Shown piece after piece: positions 1 to 8,670 of a DNA stretch of 64,000 nt. This DNA is from Pseudeuparius sepicola (taxonomy: Eukaryota; Arthropoda; Insecta; Coleoptera; Anthribidae): the NCBI GenBank assembly GCA_963920635.1, contig OY987298.1, positions 38,657,787-38,721,786 of the forward strand, written 5' to 3'. The first letter of the stretch is position 1. Every line of letters begins with the position of its first letter. Both the position numbers and the translations under genes were made by a program. The notes beneath the pieces were generated by a model, which did not search any database, was not told the DNA's origin, and saw nothing but the letters and a program-made list of their open reading frames with translations.

Positions 1-2
1 GC

Positions 3-389
3 CTCCTATCCCCAGAAAAGCTTGCCCGAGCGGGATTTTTTTATACGAATTATGAAGACGTTGTCCAGTGTCCATTTTGCAATATCGAAGGATATAAATG
101 GGAAAAGGATGATGATCCATGGCAAGATCATGCTAGCTGGAGTCCTAATTGTTCATTCATTAAGGGGGAAATCAAACCTGTGGACATTCCACCCGAAAAA
201 GCCATTCGGAGCACGAATCCCCAAACTACAATCGAGTTTTCATGTAAAGTTTGCTACTGCAAAGACATAGAAGTCTTGATGGTTCCATGTGGACATTTGG
301 TGTGCTGTATGAGTTGTGCAGACTTCATGGAGAAATGCCCACTGTGCAGAAGTCTTGTGCAGCAGAAGATTCGAGCTTACCTCCCTTGA
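3..389 (+). CDS. Inhibitor-of-apoptosis homologue, BIR plus RING (5' end outside window)
   Basis: The frame is open from the window edge to the TGA at 387-389, so the N-terminus is missing. The first part is a BIR domain: LARAGFFYTN is followed by CPFC and then a downstream H and C, the C-x2-C...H-x6-C zinc-binding pattern of BIR domains, with the usual W before it. The C-terminal part is a RING finger with CKVC, PCGHLVCC, C and CPLC, the typical IAP ending. In known families BIR-RING proteins bind caspases and act as E3 ligases; viruses such as baculoviruses carry them to delay host-cell death. It lies just upstream of and co-directional with the ATPase, so it is probably Polinton cargo, but the left boundary is not visible and a host gene fragment cannot be fully excluded. 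An AATAAA follows at about 418. Confidence 0.8.
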   Translation, partial: LLSPEKLARAGFFYTNYEDVVQCPFCNIEGYKWEKDDDPWQDHASWSPNCSFIKGEIKPVDIPPEKAIRSTNPQTTIEFSCKVCYCKDIEVLMVPCGHLVCCMSCADFMEKCPLCRSLVQQKIRAYLP

Positions 390-471
390 AAATGTATTAA
401 TCTATATCACTGTAGGAAATAAATATTCTTAATTGAAAAACTGTTTATTATTTACATCCTGATATGTATAT

Positions 472-1122
472 ATGAGGCAAGCACGTGATATATTATTAGA
501 TGTTTATAAGATGCGCATCGAACCACATCAGTTATCTCTACCAATCGAAAATTTAGATTTTGTTCGGAGTGAGAAATCTAAACATGGAGTACTCTTGCCA
601 AACTCTATTAGAGCTATATTTTGCGGTCCTAGCGGTTGTGGCAAAACAAACAGTCTACTTAGTTTAATATTCAACGAGAATGGATTGAAATTTAAGAACA
701 TCTACCTTTACAGTAAATCCCTTTACCAACCTAAATATCAGTTACTACAAGATGTTCTTAAAAAAGCTAAATGTGTTGGTTATTTTCCATTTAGTTCAAA
801 CGATGACGTCATTGCACCGTCGGAGGCTAGAGAAAATTCAGTCTTTATTTTTGATGACGTGTCTTGTGACAAACAGGATAAAATTAGAGAATTTTATTCC
901 ATGGGTCGCCATAAAAGTATAGATGTTGCATATCTGTGCCAGACATATTCAAAAATACCTAAACAATTAATACGAGACAATTGTAATGTAATCGTTTTAT
1001 TTAAACAAGATGAGGTAAACCTTAAACATATTTATGACGAACACGTGTCACCAGACATCTCATACGGAGGTGGAATGATACCAATTTTGGAACTCTGGTT
1101 ATTGTTAAAGATTTCAATATGA
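472..1122 (+). pseudogene. Genome-packaging ATPase, C-terminus broken by a short deletion
   Basis: FtsK/HerA-type ATPase of the Polinton packaging family. Walker A is GPSGCGKT at residues 52-59 and Walker B is VFIFDD at about residue 123. Compared with the homologue in Polinton B (44564-45466) it lacks the N-terminal pair of C2H2 fingers, and about 25 nt are missing after codon ~197 (near position 1069). The deletion shifts the frame, so the last ~17 residues are unrelated; the conserved C-terminal coding sequence continues in another frame to about 1168. Start chosen at ATG 472. The ATP-binding core is intact, but the product is probably inactive or altered. It is followed by the ~300-aa protein, as in Polinton B. 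Confidence 0.85.
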
Positions 1123-1198
1123 ATGAGGGTCGATATAGAATAGGGTTTGATAGGTATATAAAGTTATGATAAGCACAATACGCTTATTATTAATCGAG

Positions 1199-2104
1199 AT
1201 GTTGATGCAAGAACAGATTCAAGAAGCGCAGCGCGCAAAGAAAATCAGTGAACTAGCTCGAACGATTAGAAAAAAATATACAGCCTTAAAAATAGGTAAA
1301 TTTGAGGAGGATGAAACATTACAAAAAATTTTCAAACCTGTGACAAACTCTCTAGCAAGTCTACAAGTTAAGGATGAATTAAAACCGGAAGTAAAACCGG
1401 AACTAAAACCGAAAGTCGAATCATTTATGGAAAAGTGGCGCAACACTTTGAAAAGTCCAATTGCACTTTTAGGAGAAATGAATGAAACTTTAAATGATGT
1501 TGAGAAAGGAATTGACAAAGTGTACGGCCATTTTGATAACGTATATCCTAAAGTGGCTATATCATGCGTAACTGAATTTATGGATAAATCGCCTAAAATC
1601 GATTGGAAATATGGTCCTAAGTATGACAAAACCAAATCAGTATGGAGTCTAGGAAATAAACAAATCGATTTTGAAAAAGTGTCTGGCGATATAATCATCA
1701 ACAAAACTCGATTCGCAGGCACTGATGGTCTCTACCAACTAATTTTCTATGATAATTCAAAAAGTACTGAGGATGATTTGAAAAGTTACAAAGATATTTT
1801 AAATCTCACTGGTGCTCACCTTACTTCAAAGGGACGATTAAAATCTAGCAACAAAATTAAGTACTCTAATATTATTAAACCTCTTATGAAGGGGCCGGTG
1901 GCTACCTCCACGCCTGCGAAGGGTTCTGGCATGCATCTTAAGTATAACACAAAACCTGTGGAATATGTTTTCTGGGATAATCCTAATGAACTTGTAGACA
2001 GGTTAAGGTTACTAATAGCATCAAAAGATGCCGGAAATACTTCACACGAAAACGAAATCATCGCCATAATTAATGAGATGAAGGAAGCGAAAATTATTCT
2101 CTAA
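1199..2104 (+). CDS. Conserved Polinton protein of about 300 aa, DUF8207-like
   Basis: Homologue of the 307-aa protein at 45495-46418 in Polinton B. The N-terminus (EQIQ.AQRAKKI) is a basic helical segment, then comes a variable lysine/proline linker, then a conserved domain with YGPK.D, W.LGNK.IDF, GDIII, GLYQLIFY and LTG.HLTS..., ending in a helical SKDAGNTSH.NEI segment. The domain resembles the uncharacterised family I remember as DUF8207, common in arthropod genomes; this name is from memory. The ATG at 1166 is also in frame, but the ATGs at 1199 and 1205 fit the homologue's N-terminus better. It sits between the ATPase and the fibre-like genes on the same strand in both elements, which suggests a virion or packaging role. 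Function unknown. Confidence 0.8.
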   Translation: MLMQEQIQEAQRAKKISELARTIRKKYTALKIGKFEEDETLQKIFKPVTNSLASLQVKDELKPEVKPELKPKVESFMEKWRNTLKSPIALLGEMNETLNDVEKGIDKVYGHFDNVYPKVAISCVTEFMDKSPKIDWKYGPKYDKTKSVWSLGNKQIDFEKVSGDIIINKTRFAGTDGLYQLIFYDNSKSTEDDLKSYKDILNLTGAHLTSKGRLKSSNKIKYSNIIKPLMKGPVATSTPAKGSGMHLKYNTKPVEYVFWDNPNELVDRLRLLIASKDAGNTSHENEIIAIINEMKEAKIIL

Positions 2105-2117
2105 CGTTATTTACAAG

Positions 2118-2474
2118 ATGTCTTTAAACAAGTTCGGACGTGTTTCAAGATCTAGGATTAGTCCTTACTCATTGAATTATGAGGGGGATTTCAAAACCCG
2201 CAGACTGTGCAAAGTTAGTTATCCGATTAGCAGCAATGATGTCGTCACAAAGCAATATGCCGATGAAAATATCAATGCAACATTGAAAACGTTTAACGCG
2301 ACTCTCGAACAACATAATAATTATATTGAGAGTACGGTTAAAGATGCTTTGGAAAAGGAGATTGATGAAATACGAAAATTTGCTAAAATCGTTGAAGAGT
2401 GTTATTTGAAAATAGTTGGTGAACAGGCCCAGCCAAACCCCAAATTGTTAGATACATTTAGAGAAGTCTCATAA
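2118..2474 (+). CDS. Small fibre-like protein, copy 1 (118 aa)
   Basis: Starts MSLNKFGR, a peptide shared with the next gene and, as MTLNKFGR, with the Polinton B gene at 46455. Residues ~32-55 read RRLCKVSYPI then DVVTKQYADE, a match to the 'N-V-x-x-P...DA-x-TK-x-Y-x-D' motif found at shaft joints of many phage tail fibres. The C-terminal half is predicted coiled coil. By analogy with trimeric fibres, the N-terminal peptide could anchor to the capsid and the rest form a stalk; this is inference. It begins 13 bases after the previous stop codon and is paralogous to its downstream neighbour. Confidence 0.75.
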   Translation: MSLNKFGRVSRSRISPYSLNYEGDFKTRRLCKVSYPISSNDVVTKQYADENINATLKTFNATLEQHNNYIESTVKDALEKEIDEIRKFAKIVEECYLKIVGEQAQPNPKLLDTFREVS

Positions 2475-2502
2475 TTTATAGTTCATTCAAGTTAGTTAAA
2501 AT

Positions 2503-2901
2503 ATGTCCTTAAACAAGTTCGGACGTGCTTCGAGACCGAAGGGCAGGTCTTGTCCACCTATTTACACATTAAATTTGAATCTAGAGGGAAACTATGATTG
2601 TAACAATCGTAGACTGAGCAACGTTAAGACCCCGATCGACGGTAGTGATGCCAGCACAAAACAATATATCGATGAAGGGATAATTCATGCATTACAATAT
2701 TTTTACACAAATCTTAAACAGCATACTGATGAATGTGATCTACATATTCGCAACACAATGATCGAAAATTTTCAAGATAAGATTGATGAATTGAGAGAAT
2801 TGACTAAAACTGTAGAAGATTATTATTTAAAATTAACTGGTAAGCGTATGCAATCCTTACTGTCTCTCAGACTGGCAGAGATCCTTAATGGTGATGCATA
2901 G
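2503..2901 (+). CDS. Small fibre-like protein, copy 2 (132 aa)
   Basis: Tandem paralogue of the preceding gene. Same MSLNKFGR start, then GNYDCNNRRLSNV and PIDGSDASTKQYIDE, which matches the phage tail-fibre joint motif more closely than copy 1. The rest is a long helix with heptad-like hydrophobic spacing and ends without recognisable domains. The stop codon is two bases before the integrase ATG. Two diverged adjacent copies suggest either two fibre types or subunits of one hetero-oligomer; no enzymatic motif is present. Confidence 0.75.
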   Translation: MSLNKFGRASRPKGRSCPPIYTLNLNLEGNYDCNNRRLSNVKTPIDGSDASTKQYIDEGIIHALQYFYTNLKQHTDECDLHIRNTMIENFQDKIDELRELTKTVEDYYLKLTGKRMQSLLSLRLAEILNGDA

Positions 2902-2903
2902 TC

Positions 2904-3830
2904 ATGCACAGTAAAGAAAAAATTCAAGTAGTTAAGGAATTACATAAACCAGCTCGAAAAAATTATCCACGTCGTCGAACTATTATTAAAGGTTTAGACG
3001 ATTTGTGGCAAGCCGATCTCGCTCAGCTGGATCAGTATGCTAGTCACAATCATGGTTTCAAATTCATACTTGTCGTAATCGACTGCTTCTCTAAATTTGT
3101 TTGGTGTCGACCGCTCAAATCCAAGTCTGCGGAAGATGTTACCAACACCTTCGCTGACATCCTATCGGGAAGTCGAAAGCCTCGCAACCTGCAAACTGAT
3201 CAGGGCAAAGAGTTTTATAACTCAAGATTTCAAAATTTGATGCGAAAATTCAAAATTAATCATTACAGCACCTTTAGCAGCACGAAAGCCTCCATGGCTG
3301 AGAGAGTAATACGAACTCTAAAAGAGCGATTATTTAAGTATTTTAGTCTAAATGGTAAATTTAAATGGGATGATTATTTGCCTACGCTAGTTGTCGATTA
3401 TAATAATAGAAAACATAGAGTGATTCAAATGAAACCCAACCAAGTTAATAAAACCAATGAACAATATCTGCTTAAAAAAGTGTATAGTCACGTGAAGATT
3501 TTCAAAGGTAGTAAATTGAAGGTTGGCGATATTGTGAGAATAAGTAAAATGAAACACATATTTGCTAAAGGATATACACCTAATTGGACTACAGAATTGT
3601 TTAAAATAAGTAAAGTACAAATAACCAATCCTCCCACATATCTTCTAGAAGATTTAAGTGGGAGATCTATAAAGGGTGGGTTTTACCGTGAAGAATTGCA
3701 AAAAACTGCAAATTCTGATATTTATCTGGTTGAAAAAGTGCTTCGTAGAAAAAGAGGGAGAGTATTGGTGCGATGGCTAGGGTTTGATAAGACCCACGAT
3801 TCTTGGATAGACGAGTCAAACGTTGTGTAG
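2904..3830 (+). CDS. Polinton integrase with C-terminal chromodomain
   Basis: Retrovirus-type DDE integrase of 308 aa. The catalytic triad is D38 (WQADL), D99 (TDQGKEF) and E133 (AERVIRTLKE), all present. It is followed by an SH3-like segment (KVGDIVRISK, GYTPNWTTELFKI) and, from about residue 270, a chromodomain (IYLVEKVL, VLVRWLGF, DSWIDE). The family joins element ends to chromosomal DNA and makes 5-6 bp target duplications; chromodomains can guide insertion to histone marks. It lies between the fibre-like genes and the acidic protein, as in Polinton B, to whose integrase it is clearly homologous. No disabling change is seen. Confidence 0.95.
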   Translation: MHSKEKIQVVKELHKPARKNYPRRRTIIKGLDDLWQADLAQLDQYASHNHGFKFILVVIDCFSKFVWCRPLKSKSAEDVTNTFADILSGSRKPRNLQTDQGKEFYNSRFQNLMRKFKINHYSTFSSTKASMAERVIRTLKERLFKYFSLNGKFKWDDYLPTLVVDYNNRKHRVIQMKPNQVNKTNEQYLLKKVYSHVKIFKGSKLKVGDIVRISKMKHIFAKGYTPNWTTELFKISKVQITNPPTYLLEDLSGRSIKGGFYREELQKTANSDIYLVEKVLRRKRGRVLVRWLGFDKTHDSWIDESNVV

Positions 3831-3846
3831 TGCTACAAACGATAAC

Positions 3847-4485
3847 ATGGTTGACAGCGGCTATGAAACTGATAGTGGTAGCGATTATGAAGAAGTAAAC
3901 AATGTGGACGAAGATTCTATGCTTTTATCATCTTGTTTCACATTGCCTACATATAGTATTGCTAATGGATTGAGTATTATGAGATATTTCAAACCTCAAG
4001 TAAATATCCAATCAACAGTGCGTCGAAATGTGATTTCACTGGATCATTTGGAATGGAAAGAATTAGTGAATCATTTGAGCAACTTCACCAGCAATCTGGG
4101 TACACCTATGTTTATCAGATTTGATTCTAATATAATGTTAAGAACAATGTTGACTGCAGATGGAAATCAACGAGTGTTGCTTGCAAAAAATGGTGTTTGC
4201 CAATGGTTTTCAATATCGGAGGTTTTCGAGCTATTAAATATCGAACCATACATAACCTTAAGGATAAACTTTTTGCTTAATTTTAAACTGTATGATTTTT
4301 ACCTCAATTTTTTAGATAAGGCTAATGAACTATTAGTACGTAGCAACTATGCCATAAATGTAATGGAAATTGTATTCTTAATGTGTAATGCTGTGTTTAG
4401 CATGGAAACACATTGCATTTTTGAACTGTACTGTTATTATAAGCAATTCCTGTTAGCAGACTTGTATAGAAGAAGATTGGAATAA
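3847..4485 (+). CDS. Uncharacterised Polinton protein with acidic DSGYET N-terminus (212 aa)
   Basis: Homologue of 47806-48441 in Polinton B. It starts MVDSGYETDSGSD and has an acidic, serine-rich first ~30 residues, then a globular part with conserved features (GLSIMRYF, PMF.RFDS, V.FLMCN, FELYCYYK, LLADLYRRRLE). ATG 3847 is used; the upstream in-frame stretch lacks an ATG. It follows the integrase by 16 bases. The DSGYET string resembles the DSGxxS phosphodegron read by the F-box protein beta-TrCP/Slimb, and the Polinton B protein has an exact DSGYES. Function otherwise unknown. The 3' end converges on the CHHC gene with 39 bases between the stops. Confidence 0.75.
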   Translation: MVDSGYETDSGSDYEEVNNVDEDSMLLSSCFTLPTYSIANGLSIMRYFKPQVNIQSTVRRNVISLDHLEWKELVNHLSNFTSNLGTPMFIRFDSNIMLRTMLTADGNQRVLLAKNGVCQWFSISEVFELLNIEPYITLRINFLLNFKLYDFYLNFLDKANELLVRSNYAINVMEIVFLMCNAVFSMETHCIFELYCYYKQFLLADLYRRRLE

Positions 4486-4524
4486 AACAATGATTACAAA
4501 TTGTGTTTTTATTTAAATATACTT

Positions 4525-4737
4525 TTATTCTGGTCTAACCCTTGGATTCACAATGACAATTGGCGGCTGGTTGTTGATTGTCTTGAAATATTCCCCCCAA
4601 TTTATTTCAGGCACAGTACTCAACTGGAGGCGGCACTTCACCAAGTGATTCTGGAGTCGAGTTCGCTTCACCATATGGTTGGCAACGTATGGGCAGGGAA
4701 CCAAATCTGACACAAACTGGATTGGTTGGTTGTACAT
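4525..4737 (-). CDS. CHHC zinc-finger protein (about 70 aa)
   Basis: The frame contains C-x5-H-x9-H-x3-C exactly (CPYVANH...HLVKC), the signature of CHHC fingers in U11-48K, TRM13 and the Gtsf1/Asterix family. Spacing, the Y after CP and the basic residue before the second H all fit. The ORF extends upstream to 4806 but has no ATG there, so the ATG at 4737 is chosen; an upstream exon is possible. After the finger, a short segment with WGEYF ends the protein. It lies just downstream of and co-directional with polymerase B. Gtsf1 proteins bind Piwi and tRNA and work in transposon silencing; whether this is a captured Gtsf1-like protein is inference. Confidence 0.65.
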   Translation of the reverse strand: MYNQPIQFVSDLVPCPYVANHMVKRTRLQNHLVKCRLQLSTVPEINWGEYFKTINNQPPIVIVNPRVRPE

Positions 4738-4805
4738 GCTGATGCTGTTGTCGATGTTGCGGGTTATCAGACTGAAGAATGATGGGGATTTCTCAGTTAT
4801 ATACA

Positions 4806-4938
4806 ATCTAGGGATGGTAGGGGTGCGTCCGCAAGGAGGCGGCTGGTGGGGGATGGGGTGTGGCTAGGACGTTAGTAGGGGTGGATACATTTTCAGTTGA
4901 AGGGGGAGTAAAACACTATTTGCAAAATATATATTTTT
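4806..4938. other. G-rich spacer between polymerase B and the CHHC gene
   Basis: The plus strand carries several GGGG/GGGGG tracts (4812-4900), so the polymerase mRNA side is C-rich. It may form a plus-strand G-quadruplex. No coding sequence or clear terminator recognised. Confidence 0.35.
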
Positions 4939-7900
4939 TTATTCATCAACTTTACACACATCTTTATGACCCCAAGGGATAGTTGAAATACTATCAACTA
5001 GAAAACGCTTATCATCAAATGGATTTAAACCAATCCTAGTCTGACTTATGCTAAAAACGTTATGAGCAAATGAGCGTATAGAACGCTGATTTACAATTTT
5101 TTCGCTCTTATTAAATAAACAATCGAAATAGTCTTGATATGTTATTTGCTTCGCTATAACGGAACCCCTGACACCTTTTGATTTTTTAACACACATATTT
5201 TTTCCTTGAACTTTATAAGTATACATTTTAGATCTAAGACCAATGAAATGTGTCAAGATACTGCCGTTTAATTCATCCTTCATTAAGCCGGGCACTTTCT
5301 TATTTACGAGTGGAATTCCATATGGATTATCTGCGGGATAGTCACTGGTATCAAACCGATGGATATGTTTCTTAATTACGTCTTCGAACATATTTTCACA
5401 ACGTACTTCGTACACTAGACTATCAGTATCAGTATATAATAATAAGCAGTTATCAGAAAATGTTTTCAACATAAAATCATAGTGGAATTCGTATACACAG
5501 GTTTTGGATATGTCTAGGATAGACATTCCAACGTACAGAGGTTTATCAAACATAATATTAGTCTTATTTAATTCAACACTTATTAAGTTCTCATCAAAAA
5601 TTACACTACGTCTAAAACGCGGGCTAGAAATAAAATTTTTCGCACCATATCTACCAACCCATTTCCTTAATAGTTTAACAATTCTATGCTTTCTAACGTT
5701 CTGCATTGTTTTACCGTAGATTGCATTATTCATGAGCTTCATTATAGTTTTTTCAAAATCCAACGTTGTCACAGTTCTTAAATGAGTATTGAGCTGTATA
5801 TAGGGAGCTAACCAGGTAGACTGTTTAAATTTCAAAACTCTATTAACTTTTTTCAAAATTAAGCCATGTTGTAAAGCTTGCTTAAGCGCTCTATAATGAA
5901 TCACATAATTGTTCTTATCATAGAAAGTGGTCATGAGCTTTTTTATTTTGGAACCTGGAGGTTTGCAGTGTTCAGGTGCGAACGGAAGGTCTTTATGGAG
6001 GTTATGAAGATGATCAGGATATGACAAATCAACTTCTAAAATATATCCATCATCAGCATCATCAGCAACCTTTGTGACATCGATATCAGACACCCACTCA
6101 AATCCTCCGTAAGGAAGAGGTTCACACATCGCCCAGCCATAAAGGTTATTAACATCAGCATAAAGAATATATTTTGACGGCATATTAACATCATAATTTT
6201 CCATATATTTGTTGTTGGCCTGAGAAAAGCGGTGGCTCACCTGGCTAACCCCACCTCGAACGCCCCTTTCGAAAAACATTAAGATATCACTGTCTTGGAA
6301 GGTTTCTAATTTACATTTCGTATATTTAAGCATGCAATCCCAACTGTATCCAGGTAAAGTATAGTACCAGGCCGGATCTAAACCATAATTTCGAAGACAA
6401 GTGGTTCTAAACTGCTCAAATATATCAGTCAACAAAAGTACGTCACTTTTCAAATATAGATCAGAATACCCACCCAAAGTCTTTATACCAAACCTCTCCC
6501 AAACTAATTGAGCATGATTGTAATCTTTTTCATCGATATTATAATCATTTAATTTGTTATAGAAATTTTGAATAGGTGGTAATGAGGTTTCTTGCAATTT
6601 TTCCATTGAATCGATGTAATCATAGCAAAAAACACCTTTCCTAGTTAGCAACTCAAAATTTTCAGAAGGAAATTCATTTCTAGTATTTTCAAAAGTATTT
6701 AGAGATGCTGTGAGTTTGTCGAGAGAGAAGGCTAAGAACTTGAAAGAATCAATAAACCGAAATTTAATATTTGTTTCATTATCAAATATTGTAAAGCTAA
6801 TATATTTTTCATTATTTACAGGAAGTAGTGTGACATGATTCCGTTTGGCAAGTTCTCGTATTATAAAGTGACTGTCATATCCACTAAGATTGTGAAAAAT
6901 TATGGGGACTAAGAATGAGTTCTGGTAATTTAAATTGCATGCTTGATGTGCATATCCGCGAAATATAGAGGTCAGATGGCAGTGGTCGCGAACAATCATG
7001 TCATTAACATTAAATTTTTTCTCGCAAATGTGACAATTAGGAGTGGCATCTTTAAGGCTTATAGTTTCATCCATAGGTTCAACATGTTTCAATTTGCTGG
7101 ATACAAACTTAGCAATTCGCTCCATTTGACTAGCAAACCATACCATACAATCGACTCCGCGATAACCTTTGTAGAAAGAGAGTGAGTTATCAAAGGAGCA
7201 CTTGAAATAATATCCAGCACTGAATGCTTCATGTTTTTGATATTTGTCAGTTTTCAGTGTATCATTAGAATCTCCACATGGTTTTAGAATTGCTTCAAAA
7301 TCTGCATACAAAACGAATGGAGTGCGTTCTTTATGAACAAAATTTTTAAATTCGATAAACTTCTCTTTCGGAAACTCGATTTTACAGTTATTTATTTGCT
7401 CGCAATAAACTGTATGCTTCTCTAATTTAGTGTCAGATGTAAAGTAATTTAGGCATCTTTCACATATAAATTTTCGACCATTATGTTTGCTTGACTGTTT
7501 CGAAATCAGTCTAGATAAATCTTTAATCCAACAATAATGATATTTTATATCGATATTCGAATCATCTACAGGTGGAACGTCAAAATCGCTAGTTTTCAAA
7601 TAATAATGGTTTTGAATTAGAAGTAGATTTACATGACGGGCCATTTTATTTTTAGTTAATCGAGCTGGGGAAGTGATAAATTTACGCGGAGCCTCACATA
7701 CCAGCTCCAAAATATACACATTCACAGAAATGTCATTCATCTGTTCGAATTTCGATATTTGAGGTATTTTCATTGGTAAATCGATACCATCTAATTTTAA
7801 TAACTGATTGTAAAGCGGGTATGAATTAGTGCGATCAGCATGGTTTTTAGAGTTAATCGGATAGAGTGCGGAAATAACGCTCCAAAAAAAGCAAGCTTCA

Positions 7901-8670
7901 TCATCGTTTTTTACATTGATACACGAACGTTTTTTAGAAATTTCCACAGGGAGTGGTAGATATGAAGCCCCGTTCCCAATCTCATATTTATTGACGTTAA
8001 TATTTAAACTTAATATTTTACGTAACCTCCAACCAGACCCATGTTGATGATAATCTTCAATCTTTTTTATGAGTGCATCAACAACATTATCTTGAAACCA
8101 CCGCTTTAAATCAACCCCCTGATCAATTGTAGAGTTTTTCGTATTGAAACATTTAATATCGGTTATCATACCACCTTCAGATATTTTAGTAAATTCACCA
8201 TTAAATATGACATTTAACTTGACAATGTGAAAAGCATTTAATATTCGAGTTATACGATATTTAAAGAGGATAAATGCATCATCAAAAAACTGCCATATGT
8301 CAATATGTCTCATATTCACTATCAAACCTGTGCGAATTCGATTCTGGAACGCTGCCTGAACGTCCAACCATTTAACTCGTACACTTCTATTGTGACGTTT
8401 ACCGGCACCAGTTTTGTTCAACGTTTTGAAGTATAGTTGAAGTCTTTTCAAATGTTGCAAATTGGCATGCAACTTGGATATAGTACCATGGTTAAAGTTA
8501 CATCGAAGCGCTGAGTAATGTTGTCGTATTGTCAATTTTAAATGTTGTTGCCAACGTTGCGATACTTGTGAATGTACAGCTGAACTACCACCATTTAGCG
8601 TATTAAACGCTTTCTCACAAACTTTGACAGTTTTGTCACTGACTGCAGATATTTCACTTTCTACAACCAT
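4939..8670 (-). CDS. polB: Protein-primed-type DNA polymerase B (PolB)
   Basis: About 1243 aa; start chosen at ATG 8670 (the frame opens at a GTG 15 nt upstream). The N-terminal ~390 residues are not recognised and may include the priming domain. Approximate domain order: C2H2 finger (CERC...H...C, ~400), exonuclease I (YADFEAI, ~457), an endonuclease VII-like HNH unit (CHIC...VRDHCHL...HQACN, ~545-580), exonuclease II (HNLSGYDSHF, ~595), exonuclease III (YLKSDVLLL, ~740), polymerase motif A (YADVNNLYGW, ~840), motif B (NAIYGKT, ~983) and motif C (YTDTDS, ~1080). All catalytic aspartates are present, so it looks functional. It would replicate the linear element from its ends. Polinton B has no counterpart. 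Confidence 0.95.
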   Translation of the reverse strand: MVVESEISAVSDKTVKVCEKAFNTLNGGSSAVHSQVSQRWQQHLKLTIRQHYSALRCNFNHGTISKLHANLQHLKRLQLYFKTLNKTGAGKRHNRSVRVKWLDVQAAFQNRIRTGLIVNMRHIDIWQFFDDAFILFKYRITRILNAFHIVKLNVIFNGEFTKISEGGMITDIKCFNTKNSTIDQGVDLKRWFQDNVVDALIKKIEDYHQHGSGWRLRKILSLNINVNKYEIGNGASYLPLPVEISKKRSCINVKNDDEACFFWSVISALYPINSKNHADRTNSYPLYNQLLKLDGIDLPMKIPQISKFEQMNDISVNVYILELVCEAPRKFITSPARLTKNKMARHVNLLLIQNHYYLKTSDFDVPPVDDSNIDIKYHYCWIKDLSRLISKQSSKHNGRKFICERCLNYFTSDTKLEKHTVYCEQINNCKIEFPKEKFIEFKNFVHKERTPFVLYADFEAILKPCGDSNDTLKTDKYQKHEAFSAGYYFKCSFDNSLSFYKGYRGVDCMVWFASQMERIAKFVSSKLKHVEPMDETISLKDATPNCHICEKKFNVNDMIVRDHCHLTSIFRGYAHQACNLNYQNSFLVPIIFHNLSGYDSHFIIRELAKRNHVTLLPVNNEKYISFTIFDNETNIKFRFIDSFKFLAFSLDKLTASLNTFENTRNEFPSENFELLTRKGVFCYDYIDSMEKLQETSLPPIQNFYNKLNDYNIDEKDYNHAQLVWERFGIKTLGGYSDLYLKSDVLLLTDIFEQFRTTCLRNYGLDPAWYYTLPGYSWDCMLKYTKCKLETFQDSDILMFFERGVRGGVSQVSHRFSQANNKYMENYDVNMPSKYILYADVNNLYGWAMCEPLPYGGFEWVSDIDVTKVADDADDGYILEVDLSYPDHLHNLHKDLPFAPEHCKPPGSKIKKLMTTFYDKNNYVIHYRALKQALQHGLILKKVNRVLKFKQSTWLAPYIQLNTHLRTVTTLDFEKTIMKLMNNAIYGKTMQNVRKHRIVKLLRKWVGRYGAKNFISSPRFRRSVIFDENLISVELNKTNIMFDKPLYVGMSILDISKTCVYEFHYDFMLKTFSDNCLLLYTDTDSLVYEVRCENMFEDVIKKHIHRFDTSDYPADNPYGIPLVNKKVPGLMKDELNGSILTHFIGLRSKMYTYKVQGKNMCVKKSKGVRGSVIAKQITYQDYFDCLFNKSEKIVNQRSIRSFAHNVFSISQTRIGLNPFDDKRFLVDSISTIPWGHKDVCKVDE

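Noticed and set aside
1219..1722. Open frame opposite the ~300-aa Polinton protein
   Set aside because: Shadow of a conserved coding region on the other strand; no independent conservation in Polinton B.
1199..2104. The ~300-aa protein as the major capsid protein
   Set aside because: It is much shorter than double jelly-roll capsid proteins and shows no such pattern; I leave it as unknown.
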